Positions 48,779 through 57,693 are shown, numbered from the stretch's first letter. The stretch is DNA of 64,000 nucleotides from Rugosimonospora acidiphila (GCF_039543385.1 NZ_BAABJQ010000004.1:1-64000); one strand, 5' to 3'. Program-made: numbers and translations. The notes: generated by a model from the letters alone, not told the origin.

Positions 48779-49767
48779 GCCGGCTCCCTCACCGCTGTGC
48801 CGGTCGAGGGCTGGCCGGAGGGAACGGGCGTACCCGCGCGGTTCGGCCGTACCGTCTCCATCGCGCCACCGGCCGCGGCGGCGCACATTCCGGCGAGCAC
48901 CGCGGCGGCGCGTCCGGCGTTGGCGACGCCCTGGCCGCGCAGCGCGCCGCTTACTCCCCGGCCGATCGCCCGGGGCAGCGTGCGGCGCAGGTAGTCCCGC
49001 TCGGAGTCCAGGCTCTCCCGCCCGTCGTTGAGCCGGCCCATCTCAACCTTGCCGCGGCCCTCGTTGAAGCAGCGGCCCAGGAAGAATCGGACGGTGGTCC
49101 GCGCGGTGGGCACCGGGTGGTCGATGCGCGCCTCCGGCACGTACATCCACCGGCCGCCGGTCGCCTTACTCATCCGCAGGCACAGGTCGGTGTCCTCCGG
49201 CCGGGCCCGGTCGCCGACCTTGCCGAAGCCGACCCGGAAGCCAGCGACCGCGTCAAAGGCGTCCCTGCGCACCGCCATGCTGGCCGACCACACGTTGCGC
49301 ACCTGCGCGGTGACTGTGGGCATCCCGGTGTACGAACCGCCGACGGCCCACAGGAACTCGTCGGGAAACCACGACGGCCGCGGGCTCTCCCACACCGGCA
49401 CGATCGCCCCACCCGAGCCGACGACCCGCGGATCCTCGAACGGTTCAGACAGGCCGGCCAGCCACCCCGGGTGCGCGTACGCGTCGTCGTCGAGCAGGGC
49501 GATGATCGGGGTGCTGGTGTGCGCGACCCCGGTGTTGCGGTTACCCGAGACGCCGCGGTCGAATTCGTTGGCCACCACCGTCACGCCGGTCAACGTCGAG
49601 GCCGCGTAGTCCAGTAGCGCGTCGTTGTGGTCAACGCTCACCACGACCTGTGCCGGGGCCGGTCGCTGCGCCTGCGCCGAGGCGACGGCCCGAGCCAGCT
49701 GCTCCTTGCGCTTCTCGGTATGGCACGGAATGACCACGCTGACTCCAGCGTCCGCCACGGCTATCAC
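48775..49767 (-). CDS. GT2 glycosyltransferase
   Basis: 330 aa from GTG 49767, which overlaps the stop of the first operon gene by 4 bp. GT-A fold: VSVVIPCHTEKRKEQL, SVDHND, and the LLDDDAYAHPGWL metal motif; RPEDTDLCLRM is the acceptor-side ED motif. The C-terminus is Ala/Arg-rich and possibly membrane-associated. It is the second gene of the EPS operon and likely adds a sugar to the lipid-linked unit. Confidence 0.92.
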   Translation of the reverse strand: MIAVADAGVSVVIPCHTEKRKEQLARAVASAQAQRPAPAQVVVSVDHNDALLDYAASTLTGVTVVANEFDRGVSGNRNTGVAHTSTPIIALLDDDAYAHPGWLAGLSEPFEDPRVVGSGGAIVPVWESPRPSWFPDEFLWAVGGSYTGMPTVTAQVRNVWSASMAVRRDAFDAVAGFRVGFGKVGDRARPEDTDLCLRMSKATGGRWMYVPEARIDHPVPTARTTVRFFLGRCFNEGRGKVEMGRLNDGRESLDSERDYLRRTLPRAIGRGVSGALRGQGVANAGRAAAVLAGMCAAAAGGAMETVRPNRAGTPVPSGQPSTGTAVREPA

Positions 49768-50702
49768 TTCCTCTCGGCGGTGACCTGGCCGGATGCCGGC
49801 TCGGGCGGCACCTCGGCCGGCCGTGCCGGCGCCGGCAACTCGACGGTGTCGGAGTCGACCGACATGATGCGCCGCTCCCGCTTGAGCAGCTCACGGTGGC
49901 GACGGTACTCGGCGAAGATGGTGCGCAGCACCCGGCGGCCGTCACCGAACGCGTTGAGGTTGCTCACCCCGTGCAGGCGCGCCGCCTCGACGCTGGCGAC
50001 CTCCGCGATCCGCAGGCCATGGCTGGCGACCCGGACGTTGATGAGGGTTTCGATCTCGAACCCGTCGCCCCACAACCGGTCGCCGTTGGCCGGCCTGGGC
50101 AGCTCGACGTCGGGCAGGTCCATCACCTTCAGTGCCTCGCGCCAGAACGCGTTGTACCCGTAGCACAGGTCGGTGAAGTGTGTGCGGAACAAGAGGTTGA
50201 CGGTCGCGTTGAGGAAGTAGTTGCCCAGCTTGCGGAAGCGCGTGATGTCGTGGCTGCCGCCGCCCGGCCGGAACCGTGAGCCCTTCGCGTAGTCGGAGCC
50301 GGCGAGCAGCGCGTCGACGAAGCGCGGGATCTCGGCGGGATCGGTCGATCCATCGGCATCGATCATCACCACGATGTCGCTGGTGCTGACGGCGAAGCCG
50401 CAGGCCAGCGCGTTGCCCTTGCCGGTACGCGTCTGCTGCACCACGATCACTGACGGCATCACCTCGCGCGCCTTGGCGACCGTACCGTCGACCGAACCGC
50501 CGTCGACCAGAATCACCTCGGCGATGTCGGCCGGCATGCGGCTCAACACATAGGGAAGATTGCGTTCCTCATTGAGCGCCGGAACGATGACGCTGACCCG
50601 CAGCCTCGGTTGTTGAGTGTGGGATGTCTCACCCGAGCCCGCTGGCTGCCCCATCTGCCGCCTCCCCACGCTCGGCCCATCCGCCTCGACTCTCTCGCTC
50701 AT
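49764..50702 (-). CDS. GT2 glycosyltransferase, polyprenyl-phosphate type
   Basis: 312 aa from ATG 50702 with no clear ribosome site. Motifs are those of DPM/GtrB-like enzymes: SVIVPALNEERNLPYVL, VDGGSVDGT, KGNALACGF, MIDADGSTDPAEIPRF and FRKLGNYFLNATVNLLF. There is no C-terminal membrane anchor. It probably transfers a sugar to a polyprenyl phosphate or the first lipid acceptor, which fits its place as first gene of the operon. Confidence 0.92.
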   Translation of the reverse strand: MSERVEADGPSVGRRQMGQPAGSGETSHTQQPRLRVSVIVPALNEERNLPYVLSRMPADIAEVILVDGGSVDGTVAKAREVMPSVIVVQQTRTGKGNALACGFAVSTSDIVVMIDADGSTDPAEIPRFVDALLAGSDYAKGSRFRPGGGSHDITRFRKLGNYFLNATVNLLFRTHFTDLCYGYNAFWREALKVMDLPDVELPRPANGDRLWGDGFEIETLINVRVASHGLRIAEVASVEAARLHGVSNLNAFGDGRRVLRTIFAEYRRHRELLKRERRIMSVDSDTVELPAPARPAEVPPEPASGQVTAERK

Positions 50703-51138
50703 TGGATAGCGCTTTGCGGCTCACATGCATTACAGATGGTTGCGGGAACGATCAACCTGAATCTCCAAATGCCGTAACACTCACCGGTCCAACGTCCCCC
50801 GGTGAGCAGGCGACGCCGCGCCAGAATAACGGCTCCGAACCGTACCCACGATAGGCGAGGCTCGGCGCCTCCCTCTGATCAGATAAGAGTCACGACAAGT
50901 CGGATACGAGTGTTGGCGAAGCAGACGATCGACAGTGGCCCAGGTCGGCAATCCGACATGCCAATGCGGTGCGGGGCGGGGGCCCCGGTCGGCGGTGCCG
51001 GGCACGGCGAAACGCGCTGTCCGCCACCCATCCACGGTCAGCAATCAATACCTTTTTTTACAGTGCGCTAGCAGGAAAAACTACAGTTGGTAAAATGTGA
51101 GCAACGATTTGTACATGCACCTCTGGAACGGCTGAACC
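50703..51138. other. Intergenic region upstream of the polysaccharide operon
   Basis: 436 bp. It holds the promoter above and an unusually AT-rich patch (about 51046-51115, with a T7 run at 51053-51059). No gene with domain support is visible. Confidence 0.5.
50727..50755 (-). promoter_or_regulatory. Promoter of the polysaccharide operon
   Basis: -35 TTGATC (50755-50750), a 17-bp spacer and -10 TAATGC (50732-50727), about 25 bp upstream of the first GT gene. It gives a very short leader. Confidence 0.45.
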
Positions 51139-51333
51139 TTGCTCTGTCTGTGTGGTCACTCGCGTGACGAGCACACGCACTACCGATCGGGATCGGAGTG
51201 CGTCACGTGCCCCGCTGGCCACTGCGACCGGTACCGGCGGATGCCCTGGTGGCGACGTACCGCCGCGGCGGTACGTCGCCAATCCGGCCGAATTCAACGC
51301 AAGGAGCTGAGGACCTCGCGCCCCAGCGGCTGA
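51139..51333 (+). CDS. Small Cys/His-rich protein (possible zinc-binding)
   Basis: 64 aa from TTG 51139; an in-frame stop lies just upstream and no ATG/GTG is available. The first 40 residues carry CLCGHSRDEHTHYRSG, then ECVTC and AGHCDRYRR, a Cys-Cys-His-His-Cys-Cys pattern seen in short actinobacterial proteins of unknown function. The basic C-terminus overlaps the end of the convergent NOS gene by 40 bp. It may be a true gene with a weak start or a decayed one. Confidence 0.5.
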   Translation: MLCLCGHSRDEHTHYRSGSECVTCPAGHCDRYRRMPWWRRTAAAVRRQSGRIQRKELRTSRPSG

Positions 51334-52697
51334 CGCGGCTCCGGCACCCGCGGCTCGGGCGCGGCCGGCACGCTCCGCCGGGGCTCGGCCGGCCGCCGCG
51401 GCTCGAGCCGGGCCGGCTCCGGCGCGGACGCGAGCGGGCACCCGCCGACCGACTGGCGCGGCTTGGGCACCACTCGCGGATCCGCCACCGCCGGCGCGGC
51501 GATCCGGCCGTACCGGGCCAACTCGGCGGCCACCGCGTCGAGGTAGAAGTTCGGCCGCTGGTCGGCCTCGTGGTAGTACCGGTGGAACACCGGGGTAGCC
51601 GCGCCCGACATCGGCGGCACTATCCAGCTCCAGTCCGCCGGCGTGCGGCGGCCGGCCCGCCGCTCCCGCTCCACGTGCGCGAGGAAGCGGCGCGCCTCGG
51701 TGTGGTGGTCCGAGATGCGTACCCCCGCCGCCTGGAAGGACCACAGCACCGCGCGGTTGAGCTCCACCAACGCGCGGTCGCGCCACAGCGTCGCCTCGCT
51801 GGTGGTGTCCAGCCCCAGCCGGGCCGCGATCGCCGGCAGCAGGTCGTACCGGTCCGGGTCGGCGAGATTGCGCGCACCGATCTCGGTACCCAGGTACCAG
51901 CCGTTGAACGGCGCGAGCGGGTAGTGCACCCCGCCGATCGTCAGCCGCATGTTGGAGATCACCGGTACCGCGTGCCAGCGCAGCCCCAGTTCGGCGAACC
52001 ACCGCTGCTCCGGGTGGCGCAGCGACACCTCGAGCACCGTGTCCTCGGGCAGTTCGAACAGGCGCACCCCGTCCCCCGGCGCCTCGATGGCCAGCGGCAG
52101 CACGTCGAACTCGCCCCGCTTGCCCTGCCACCCCAGCCGGGTCACCGTCTCGGTGAAGTCGACGTACCGCGGGTCGCCGACCACCCGGCCGTCGGGCAGC
52201 CGGTACCCGGCGTAGCGGATCAGCTGCTCGTTCCACACCCGGGGGTACGGTCGGCCCGGCCGGGCGGGGGCGAAGATCGAGATCACCGGGCGGATCCGGC
52301 CCGCCCGGCGCGTGGCGTCCTCGGCGTGTAGCTCGGACGCCGGGCCACCGCCGGCCAGCCGCAGGTGATCGACCAGGTCGTCGAAGATCTGCTCGGCCGT
52401 ACCGGACCCGCGCCGGTCCCGCACGACCAGGCTGCGCCAGTACAGGCGGCCGACGCACCGGCTCGCGTTGCGCCAGGCGGCCTGCGCGCCGAAGGTCAGC
52501 TCCCGGCGGGTGTGCGCGTAGGTGCCGGTGTCCTCGATCTCGGCGCGTACCCGGGCCAGCCGCCGCTCCACCGGGCCGACGTCCCGATTCTCCCGGTGGA
52601 ACAGCCGGATGAACTGCTCAGCCTCGTCCCAGCTGACCGAGGCGGTGTCGTCCCACGGCTGGATCGGGGTGTCGCGGTAGCCCGGTATGCCGGCCAT
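51294..52697 (-). CDS. nos: Bacterial nitric oxide synthase oxygenase with Pro/Arg-rich tail
   Basis: 467 aa from ATG 52697 with GGAGGA upstream. The oxygenase core (residues about 20-385) has the heme thiolate Cys81 in AWRNASRCVGR, the substrate-binding WYLGTEIGARN with its Glu, and the W-rich DWSWIVPPMSG near the pterin site. Bacterial NOS are usually about 350-390 aa, so residues about 390-467 (Pro, Arg, Glu, Ala) are extra. It makes NO from arginine with a housekeeping reductase. No TxtE-like or other cluster partner is adjacent. Confidence 0.95.
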   Translation of the reverse strand: MAGIPGYRDTPIQPWDDTASVSWDEAEQFIRLFHRENRDVGPVERRLARVRAEIEDTGTYAHTRRELTFGAQAAWRNASRCVGRLYWRSLVVRDRRGSGTAEQIFDDLVDHLRLAGGGPASELHAEDATRRAGRIRPVISIFAPARPGRPYPRVWNEQLIRYAGYRLPDGRVVGDPRYVDFTETVTRLGWQGKRGEFDVLPLAIEAPGDGVRLFELPEDTVLEVSLRHPEQRWFAELGLRWHAVPVISNMRLTIGGVHYPLAPFNGWYLGTEIGARNLADPDRYDLLPAIAARLGLDTTSEATLWRDRALVELNRAVLWSFQAAGVRISDHHTEARRFLAHVERERRAGRRTPADWSWIVPPMSGAATPVFHRYYHEADQRPNFYLDAVAAELARYGRIAAPAVADPRVVPKPRQSVGGCPLASAPEPARLEPRRPAEPRRSVPAAPEPRVPEPRQPLGREVLSSLR

Positions 52698-52958
52698 GAT
52701 TCCTCCATCCTGCATTGATGCCGATTGCCACCAGAAGGTCGCATGGCGTCACAAATGGATTCCAGGGCGTGTCGCTGACGGTCGCACAGGCCGTCCGTCT
52801 GCGCCGGCGGCCGTCAGCGCCGGTGCCTCGATACTCCGGACTGCCGTCCCAACATCCGGTAAGCCATCGCCCCGTGGGGCGCCCGGGGGACGGCTCGCCC
52901 ACGTCCCGGGGGGTGCCCGCTGGCGGGCAGCGCCGACTAACCCGTAGACTCGCTACAC

Positions 52959-53291
52959 ATGAAGGCCGATGCTCTCCGCGGGCACCTCGACGCGCTCCTA
53001 CTCGCCGTGCTCGACAGTGAGCCCCGGCACGGGTACGCGATCATCGAGGCGCTGCAGGAGCGCAGCGGAGGCGTGCTCAACCTGCCCACCGGCACCGTCT
53101 ACCCCGCCCTGCGCCGCCTCGAGCGCGCCGGGCTGGTCGAGAGCGCGTGGAGCACGGTCGGTGGCCGGGAACGGCGCACCTATCAGCTGACCGCCGCCGG
53201 CCGCCGCACGCTGACCGCCGAGCGCACCGCCTGGCACGAGTTCGCCAGCACGATCGGCGCCGTGCTCACGCCCCGACCGGCCGCCGGCTGA
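52959..53291 (+). CDS. PadR-family transcriptional regulator
   Basis: 110 aa, the short PadR form. The winged HTH (residues 5-85) shows LLLAVLDSEPRHGYAIIEAL, TGTVYPALRRLERAGL and WSTVGGRERRTYQLTAAG. A TAGACT -10 box ends 8 nt before the ATG, near-leaderless. Its 3' end overlaps the convergent permease-prefix gene by 26 bp. PadR genes usually pair with such genes on the same strand, so the tail-to-tail arrangement is unusual. It may repress the cydDC operon or the NOS gene (262-bp divergent gap). Confidence 0.93.
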   Translation: MKADALRGHLDALLLAVLDSEPRHGYAIIEALQERSGGVLNLPTGTVYPALRRLERAGLVESAWSTVGGRERRTYQLTAAGRRTLTAERTAWHEFASTIGAVLTPRPAAG

Positions 53292-53973
53292 TCCGTCGCT
53301 GGGCCGCACGCTGGGCCCGGCTCGTGGCCAGGCACCGCCACGCGCACACCGCCGCGTAGTCGAACGCCACCCACATGGCCGCCCCGGCGCCCAGCAGCGG
53401 CCACCGCACCGCCGCCGGCCACTGCGCCACGCTCCACAGATAGACCACGCCGCCGGCGATGCCGTGCACCAGCAGGAAGGTCAGGGCCCCGTACCCGACC
53501 GCGTGGGTCAGCCGCACGCCGTCCCGCACGTACCGGCTGCCCCAGCCGAAGCCGAGCAGCACGACCGCGGCCAGCAGCCCGCCGGCCAGGGAGAGGTAGT
53601 CGAAGCTGGAGGCGAGCCTCAGGTACCCGGCGGACATGGGGTGCCCACCCGGCCACGGGCCGTGCCGCCACATCAGGGGGGCGAGCAGGTACAGCGTGGG
53701 CAGCGCCAGCGCGATCAGCATGGCGGTGCGCCGGCCCTGCGCCACCGCCAGCTCCGCCTGGTAGTCGGGGACGATCTCCTGGTACGAGCCGAACTCGGCG
53801 ACCGCCCGGCGCTGGGCGTCCGCCGGACTCAGCCCCGCGTCCTCGTATGCCTCGGCCGCGTCGATCAGGCTGTCGCGCGCCTCGGCCACCAGGTCATCGC
53901 GGACCCGGCGCGGACCGCGCAGTGCCGCGGCCAGGCCGGCCGCGTAGCCCTCGATGTCAACAGCGGACACCAT
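53266..53973 (-). CDS. Permease-prefix (DUF1700-like) membrane protein
   Basis: 235 aa from ATG 53973, one base after the cydC stop, so it is translationally linked to cydC. The N-terminal 75 residues match the permease prefix domain 1 (AAALRGPRRVRDDLVAEARDSL, ADAQRRAVAEFG). Five membrane segments follow. In actinomycetes such proteins sit beside PadR regulators and are thought to act in sensing or assembly. Here it is attached to the cydDC operon. Confidence 0.88.
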   Translation of the reverse strand: MVSAVDIEGYAAGLAAALRGPRRVRDDLVAEARDSLIDAAEAYEDAGLSPADAQRRAVAEFGSYQEIVPDYQAELAVAQGRRTAMLIALALPTLYLLAPLMWRHGPWPGGHPMSAGYLRLASSFDYLSLAGGLLAAVVLLGFGWGSRYVRDGVRLTHAVGYGALTFLLVHGIAGGVVYLWSVAQWPAAVRWPLLGAGAAMWVAFDYAAVCAWRCLATSRAQRAAQRRISRRPVGA

Positions 53974-53974
53974 T

Positions 53975-55849
53975 TCAGCGTCCCATACCACTGGCGAAGG
54001 TCGACTCCGGGACCTCCCTGATTCCGGCCCACGTGGAGTACCATCCGGGCCCTTCGACCAGGGCGTCGTGCGGGCCACGCTGGGAGATCCGGCCGTCGAT
54101 GAGCACCACGATCTCGTCAAAGGCGCGCAGATCAACCAGCCGGTGAGTGACCATCACCACGGTGTGCCCGTCGGCGGCCCGCAGCACGTCGGCCAGGACC
54201 GCGTCGGCGGCCTCCGGGTCCAGCCCCTCGGTGGGCTCGTCCAGCACCAGCACCGGCGGCGGATCGAGCAGCGCGCGGGCCAGCAGGAGCCGCTGGCGCT
54301 GGCCCCCGGACACCTGGGCGCCGTCCTCGCCGACCAGTTCGTCCAGCCGCTGCGCCCAGTCGGCCAGCCCGGCGACCGCGAGCGCCCGGCCCAGCGCCGC
54401 ATCGTCGAACCCGGCCCGGCCCAGCGTGAGGTTCTCCCGTACCGAGGCGTGAAACACGTACCCGTCGGCCAGCACCCCGCCGGAGCGCGGCCAGCCCAGC
54501 GCCTCGCGCCCCTCTGCCGCACCGCCCTCCGACGGGCCCACGCGCACCGGGCCACCGTCCGGCGTGGCACCGTCCGGCGTGGCACCGTCCGGCGCCGCAC
54601 CGCTGACCGAGAGCCGGCCGGCGGTCGGCTGGACCGCCCCGGTCAGCACCCCGAGCAGCGTCGACTTGCCGGCACCGCTGGGCCCGACCACGGCCACCCG
54701 GCGGCCGGGCGGCAGTTCCAGGTCGACGCCGTCCAGCGCGGGCACCGGGCCACCGGGATACCGCACGGTGAGCTGCCGCGCCACGATGGCCGGTGGAGCC
54801 ACGATGGCCGAGGGCTCACCCGCCCCGGGCTCAGCCGACCCGGGCTCACCCGCCCCGGGCTCAGCCGACCCGGACTCGCCCGGTAGCTCGTCGCCGGCCA
54901 GCAGCAGCGGCCGGACCCGTTGCCAGGCTCCGCGCAGTTCGGCGTAGCGCACCGCCGCACCGAGCAGCGGGAGAACCGCCTCCACCGCCGCCAGCGCCAG
55001 CAGGGACAGCACCGCCACCATGACCGACGGGCCGCCCCGCACGCTCAGCGCGAGCACCCCGATCGCCGTGGCGCCCGGCACGAGCGCGCCGACCGCTCCG
55101 GTCACCGCGCCGGCCACGCCAGCCCGGCGCTCCAGCCTGGCCAGGGCCGAGGACTGCCCGGCCGCGTCGGCCAGGGCCGCCTCGGTAGCGCCGAAGGCGG
55201 CCAGGTCCGCGGCGCCGGCCAGCACATCCACCGACGCAGCCAGGTACCGGCCGCGCACCTGGGCTATCCGCGCGGCGGCGCGGCTGGCCAGCAGGTACGC
55301 CAGCGCGGGCAACGCGAGCCCGGCCACCAGCAGCCCGGCCAGCAGCAGCAGCGCCGCCCGGCCGGAGAACGCGGCGGTGAACCCGACCGTGACCAGCGCC
55401 ACGATCCCGCCGACCCCGGCCGGGATCGCGCAGCGCAGCAACAGATCCTGCACACTGTCCACATCGGACACCAGGCGGGCCAGCAGGTCGCCGCGCGGAA
55501 GCGGATCGGTGCCACGGCTGGCGGTCGCGTAGACCCGGGTACGCAGCCGGGCCAGTACTCGAAGCGCCGCGTCGTGGCCGGCCAGCCGCTCGACGTAGCG
55601 CAGCGTCCCCTTGGCCACGGCCAGCCCGCGCACGGCCACGATGGCCACGGTCAGCGCGACGATCGGTGGCCGCTGCGCGGCCCGGCTGATCAACCAGGTG
55701 GCCGTGGCCAGCAGGCCGAGGCCGGACAGGTCGGTGGCGGCAGACAGCAGCGCCGCCAGGAGCAGCTGCCAGATGCCCCCGCCCCGGGCAACCAGCCGCG
55801 CTCCGGCGAACCTCGCGCCCGGCGCGCCGGTACCGGCGGGCCTCGTCAC
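53975..55849 (-). CDS. cydC: Thiol reductant ABC exporter subunit CydC
   Basis: 624 aa from GTG 55849, overlapping the cydD stop (GTGA). Six membrane helices (about 20-310) are followed by a linker of SAEPGAGEPG repeats (from DNA repeats at 54812-54871), then the nucleotide-binding domain: Walker A GPSGAGKST (about 390), signature VSGGQRQRL and Walker B LVLDEP. The NBD has an additional low-complexity insert (ATPDGATPDG). CydDC exports cysteine/glutathione and supports cytochrome bd assembly. cydAB is not next to it. Confidence 0.94.
   Translation of the reverse strand: MTRPAGTGAPGARFAGARLVARGGGIWQLLLAALLSAATDLSGLGLLATATWLISRAAQRPPIVALTVAIVAVRGLAVAKGTLRYVERLAGHDAALRVLARLRTRVYATASRGTDPLPRGDLLARLVSDVDSVQDLLLRCAIPAGVGGIVALVTVGFTAAFSGRAALLLLAGLLVAGLALPALAYLLASRAAARIAQVRGRYLAASVDVLAGAADLAAFGATEAALADAAGQSSALARLERRAGVAGAVTGAVGALVPGATAIGVLALSVRGGPSVMVAVLSLLALAAVEAVLPLLGAAVRYAELRGAWQRVRPLLLAGDELPGESGSAEPGAGEPGSAEPGAGEPSAIVAPPAIVARQLTVRYPGGPVPALDGVDLELPPGRRVAVVGPSGAGKSTLLGVLTGAVQPTAGRLSVSGAAPDGATPDGATPDGGPVRVGPSEGGAAEGREALGWPRSGGVLADGYVFHASVRENLTLGRAGFDDAALGRALAVAGLADWAQRLDELVGEDGAQVSGGQRQRLLLARALLDPPPVLVLDEPTEGLDPEAADAVLADVLRAADGHTVVMVTHRLVDLRAFDEIVVLIDGRISQRGPHDALVEGPGWYSTWAGIREVPESTFASGMGR
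54812..54871. repeat. 30-bp tandem repeat in cydC linker
   Basis: Two copies of a 30-bp unit starting GGGCTCACCCGCCCCGGGCT encode AEPGAGEPGS in the linker between the CydC membrane and nucleotide-binding domains. Confidence 0.9.
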
Positions 55850-57693
55850 GCGACCCCACCCCCCTCGGCCACCACGAGACCGGCGTGATCGGCGTCGCGC
55901 GAATAGTGACGACGGTCTCCCTCGCCCCGAGCGCCGCCGCCCGGGTCGGGCTCGGCGACCCGCTCGCGTACCGCTCCGTCGGACACCTCGAGGATCCGGT
56001 CCGCCCTCGCGACCAGGGCGGGCCGGTGCGCCACCAGCAGCGCGGTTCGGCCCTGCGCGAGGGTGCCCGCCGCCGCCAGCACCGCCGCCTCGCTGGCCGA
56101 GTCGAGGCGGGCGGTCGGTTCGTCGAACAGCAGCAGTGAGGCGCCGGAGCGCAGGTACGCCCGGGCCAACGCGAGGCGCTGGCGCTGCCCGCTGGAAAGC
56201 CCGTACCCGCGCTCCCCCAGCACCGTCGCGTACCCGGACGGCAGGGTGGTCACGAACCCGTGCGCCTGGGCCGCCTCGGCGGCGGTCGCCACGGCCTCGG
56301 CGGTGGCGTCCGGCGCACCCAACCGGATGTTGTCCAGCACGGAGGCGGCGAACAGGTGCGGCCTCTGCGGTACCCAGGCCAGCCGCTCTCGCCACGCCCG
56401 CAGGTCCACCGTTGACAGGTCGGCACCGTCGACCAGGATCCGACCGTCCCGCGGCTCGAGGAACCCGAGCAGCAGGGAGAGCACCGTGGTCTTGCCGGCG
56501 CCGCTCGGCCCGACCAGCGCGACCCGCTCACCGGGCGCGACGGTGAAGGACACCTCGCGCAGCACCGGCTCGCCCGAGTACCCGGCCGACACCCGGTCGA
56601 AGATCAGCTCCACGGCGCCCGGGTCGGGCACCCGAGCCTCGGTCCGGCTCGGGGCCTCGGTCCGGCTCGGGGCCTCGGTCCGGCTCGGGGCCTCGGTCCG
56701 AGCCCGGGTCTCGGTCCGGCTCCGGGTCTCGTCCGCGCCGGCGGCTGGCGGCGACTCCGGCTCCAGTACGGCGAACGCGTCCGCCGCGGCCGCCAGCCCT
56801 TCCTGGCTGGCGTGGAACTGCGCGCCGGCCGCCCGCAACGGCGCGTACGCCTCCGGCGCGAGCAGCAGCACCAGCAGCGCCACCGGCAGTGTCACCCTGC
56901 CGTCGAGCAGCCGCAGGCCGACCGGCACCGCCACCAGCGCCACCGACACGGTGGCCACCAGTTCCAGCACCAGGGCGGACAGGAACGCCACCCGAAGCGT
57001 GGCCATGGTCGCGCCGCGGTACTTCTCGGCCATCCCCCGGACCACGTCGACCTGTGCCCGGGCCCGGCCGAAGGCGCGCAGCGTCGGCATACCGGAGAGC
57101 ATGTCCAGGAAGTGGCCGCCGAGCCGGGACAGCAGCCGCCACTGTCGCTCGGTACGCGACCGGGTGTGCACCCCGACCAGGATGGCGAAGATCGGGATCA
57201 GCGGCAGAGTGAGCAGGATCACCAGTGCCGAGGTGCGGTCGCCGAAGGCCAGCCGGGCCAGCACCGCCACCGGTACGGTCACGCCGAGCACCAGCGTCGG
57301 CAGGTACCCGGTCAGGTAGTTGTCCAGCGCGTCCACCCCGCGGCCGACCAGGGTGGCCAGTTCACCCGCGCGCTGGCCGGCCAGCCAGCCCGGTCCCCGC
57401 TGGGTCGCCGCGTCCAGCAGCCGCTCGCGCAGGCCGGCCTTCACGTTGGCCGCGGCGCGGGCGGCCAGCATGCCCTGGCCGGCGTGGTGCGCCGCGCGCA
57501 GCGCCACGACCACCGCGGTCGCCACCAGCGCGGCCCGGTCCAGCCGCCCGCCCACCCCGGCCGCCACCAGCCTGGACAGGGCGCTGGCCTGTGCCACGAC
57601 GAGGATCGCCGCGAGCACCCCGGAGCCGGTCACCGCGATGAAGTAGCCGCGCAGGCCCGGCAGGCGCATCAGCCGTGGATCGACCGGACGCAT
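55846..57693 (-). CDS. cydD: Thiol reductant ABC exporter subunit CydD
   Basis: 615 aa from ATG 57693. Six membrane helices (about 20-310) contain ERLLDAATQRGPGWL and ARAQVDVVRGM segments typical of CydD. A linker of PSRTEA repeats (about 330-350; DNA 56637-56700) joins the NBD with Walker A GPSGAGKTT (about 398), signature LSSGQRQRL and Walker B LLLFDEPT. It forms a heterodimer with CydC. The stop overlaps the cydC start. Confidence 0.94.
   Translation of the reverse strand: MRPVDPRLMRLPGLRGYFIAVTGSGVLAAILVVAQASALSRLVAAGVGGRLDRAALVATAVVVALRAAHHAGQGMLAARAAANVKAGLRERLLDAATQRGPGWLAGQRAGELATLVGRGVDALDNYLTGYLPTLVLGVTVPVAVLARLAFGDRTSALVILLTLPLIPIFAILVGVHTRSRTERQWRLLSRLGGHFLDMLSGMPTLRAFGRARAQVDVVRGMAEKYRGATMATLRVAFLSALVLELVATVSVALVAVPVGLRLLDGRVTLPVALLVLLLAPEAYAPLRAAGAQFHASQEGLAAAADAFAVLEPESPPAAGADETRSRTETRARTEAPSRTEAPSRTEAPSRTEARVPDPGAVELIFDRVSAGYSGEPVLREVSFTVAPGERVALVGPSGAGKTTVLSLLLGFLEPRDGRILVDGADLSTVDLRAWRERLAWVPQRPHLFAASVLDNIRLGAPDATAEAVATAAEAAQAHGFVTTLPSGYATVLGERGYGLSSGQRQRLALARAYLRSGASLLLFDEPTARLDSASEAAVLAAAGTLAQGRTALLVAHRPALVARADRILEVSDGAVRERVAEPDPGGGARGEGDRRHYSRDADHAGLVVAEGGGVA
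56637..56700. repeat. 18-bp tandem repeat in cydD linker
   Basis: CCTCGGTCCGGCTCGGGG starts at 56637, 56655 and 56673, with a partial at 56691; it encodes repeated PSRTEA in the linker. Confidence 0.9.

Noticed and set aside
51046..51115. AT-rich patch with a T7 run considered as a terminator or transposon end
   Set aside because: No stem precedes the T run and no terminal inverted repeat or target duplication was found.
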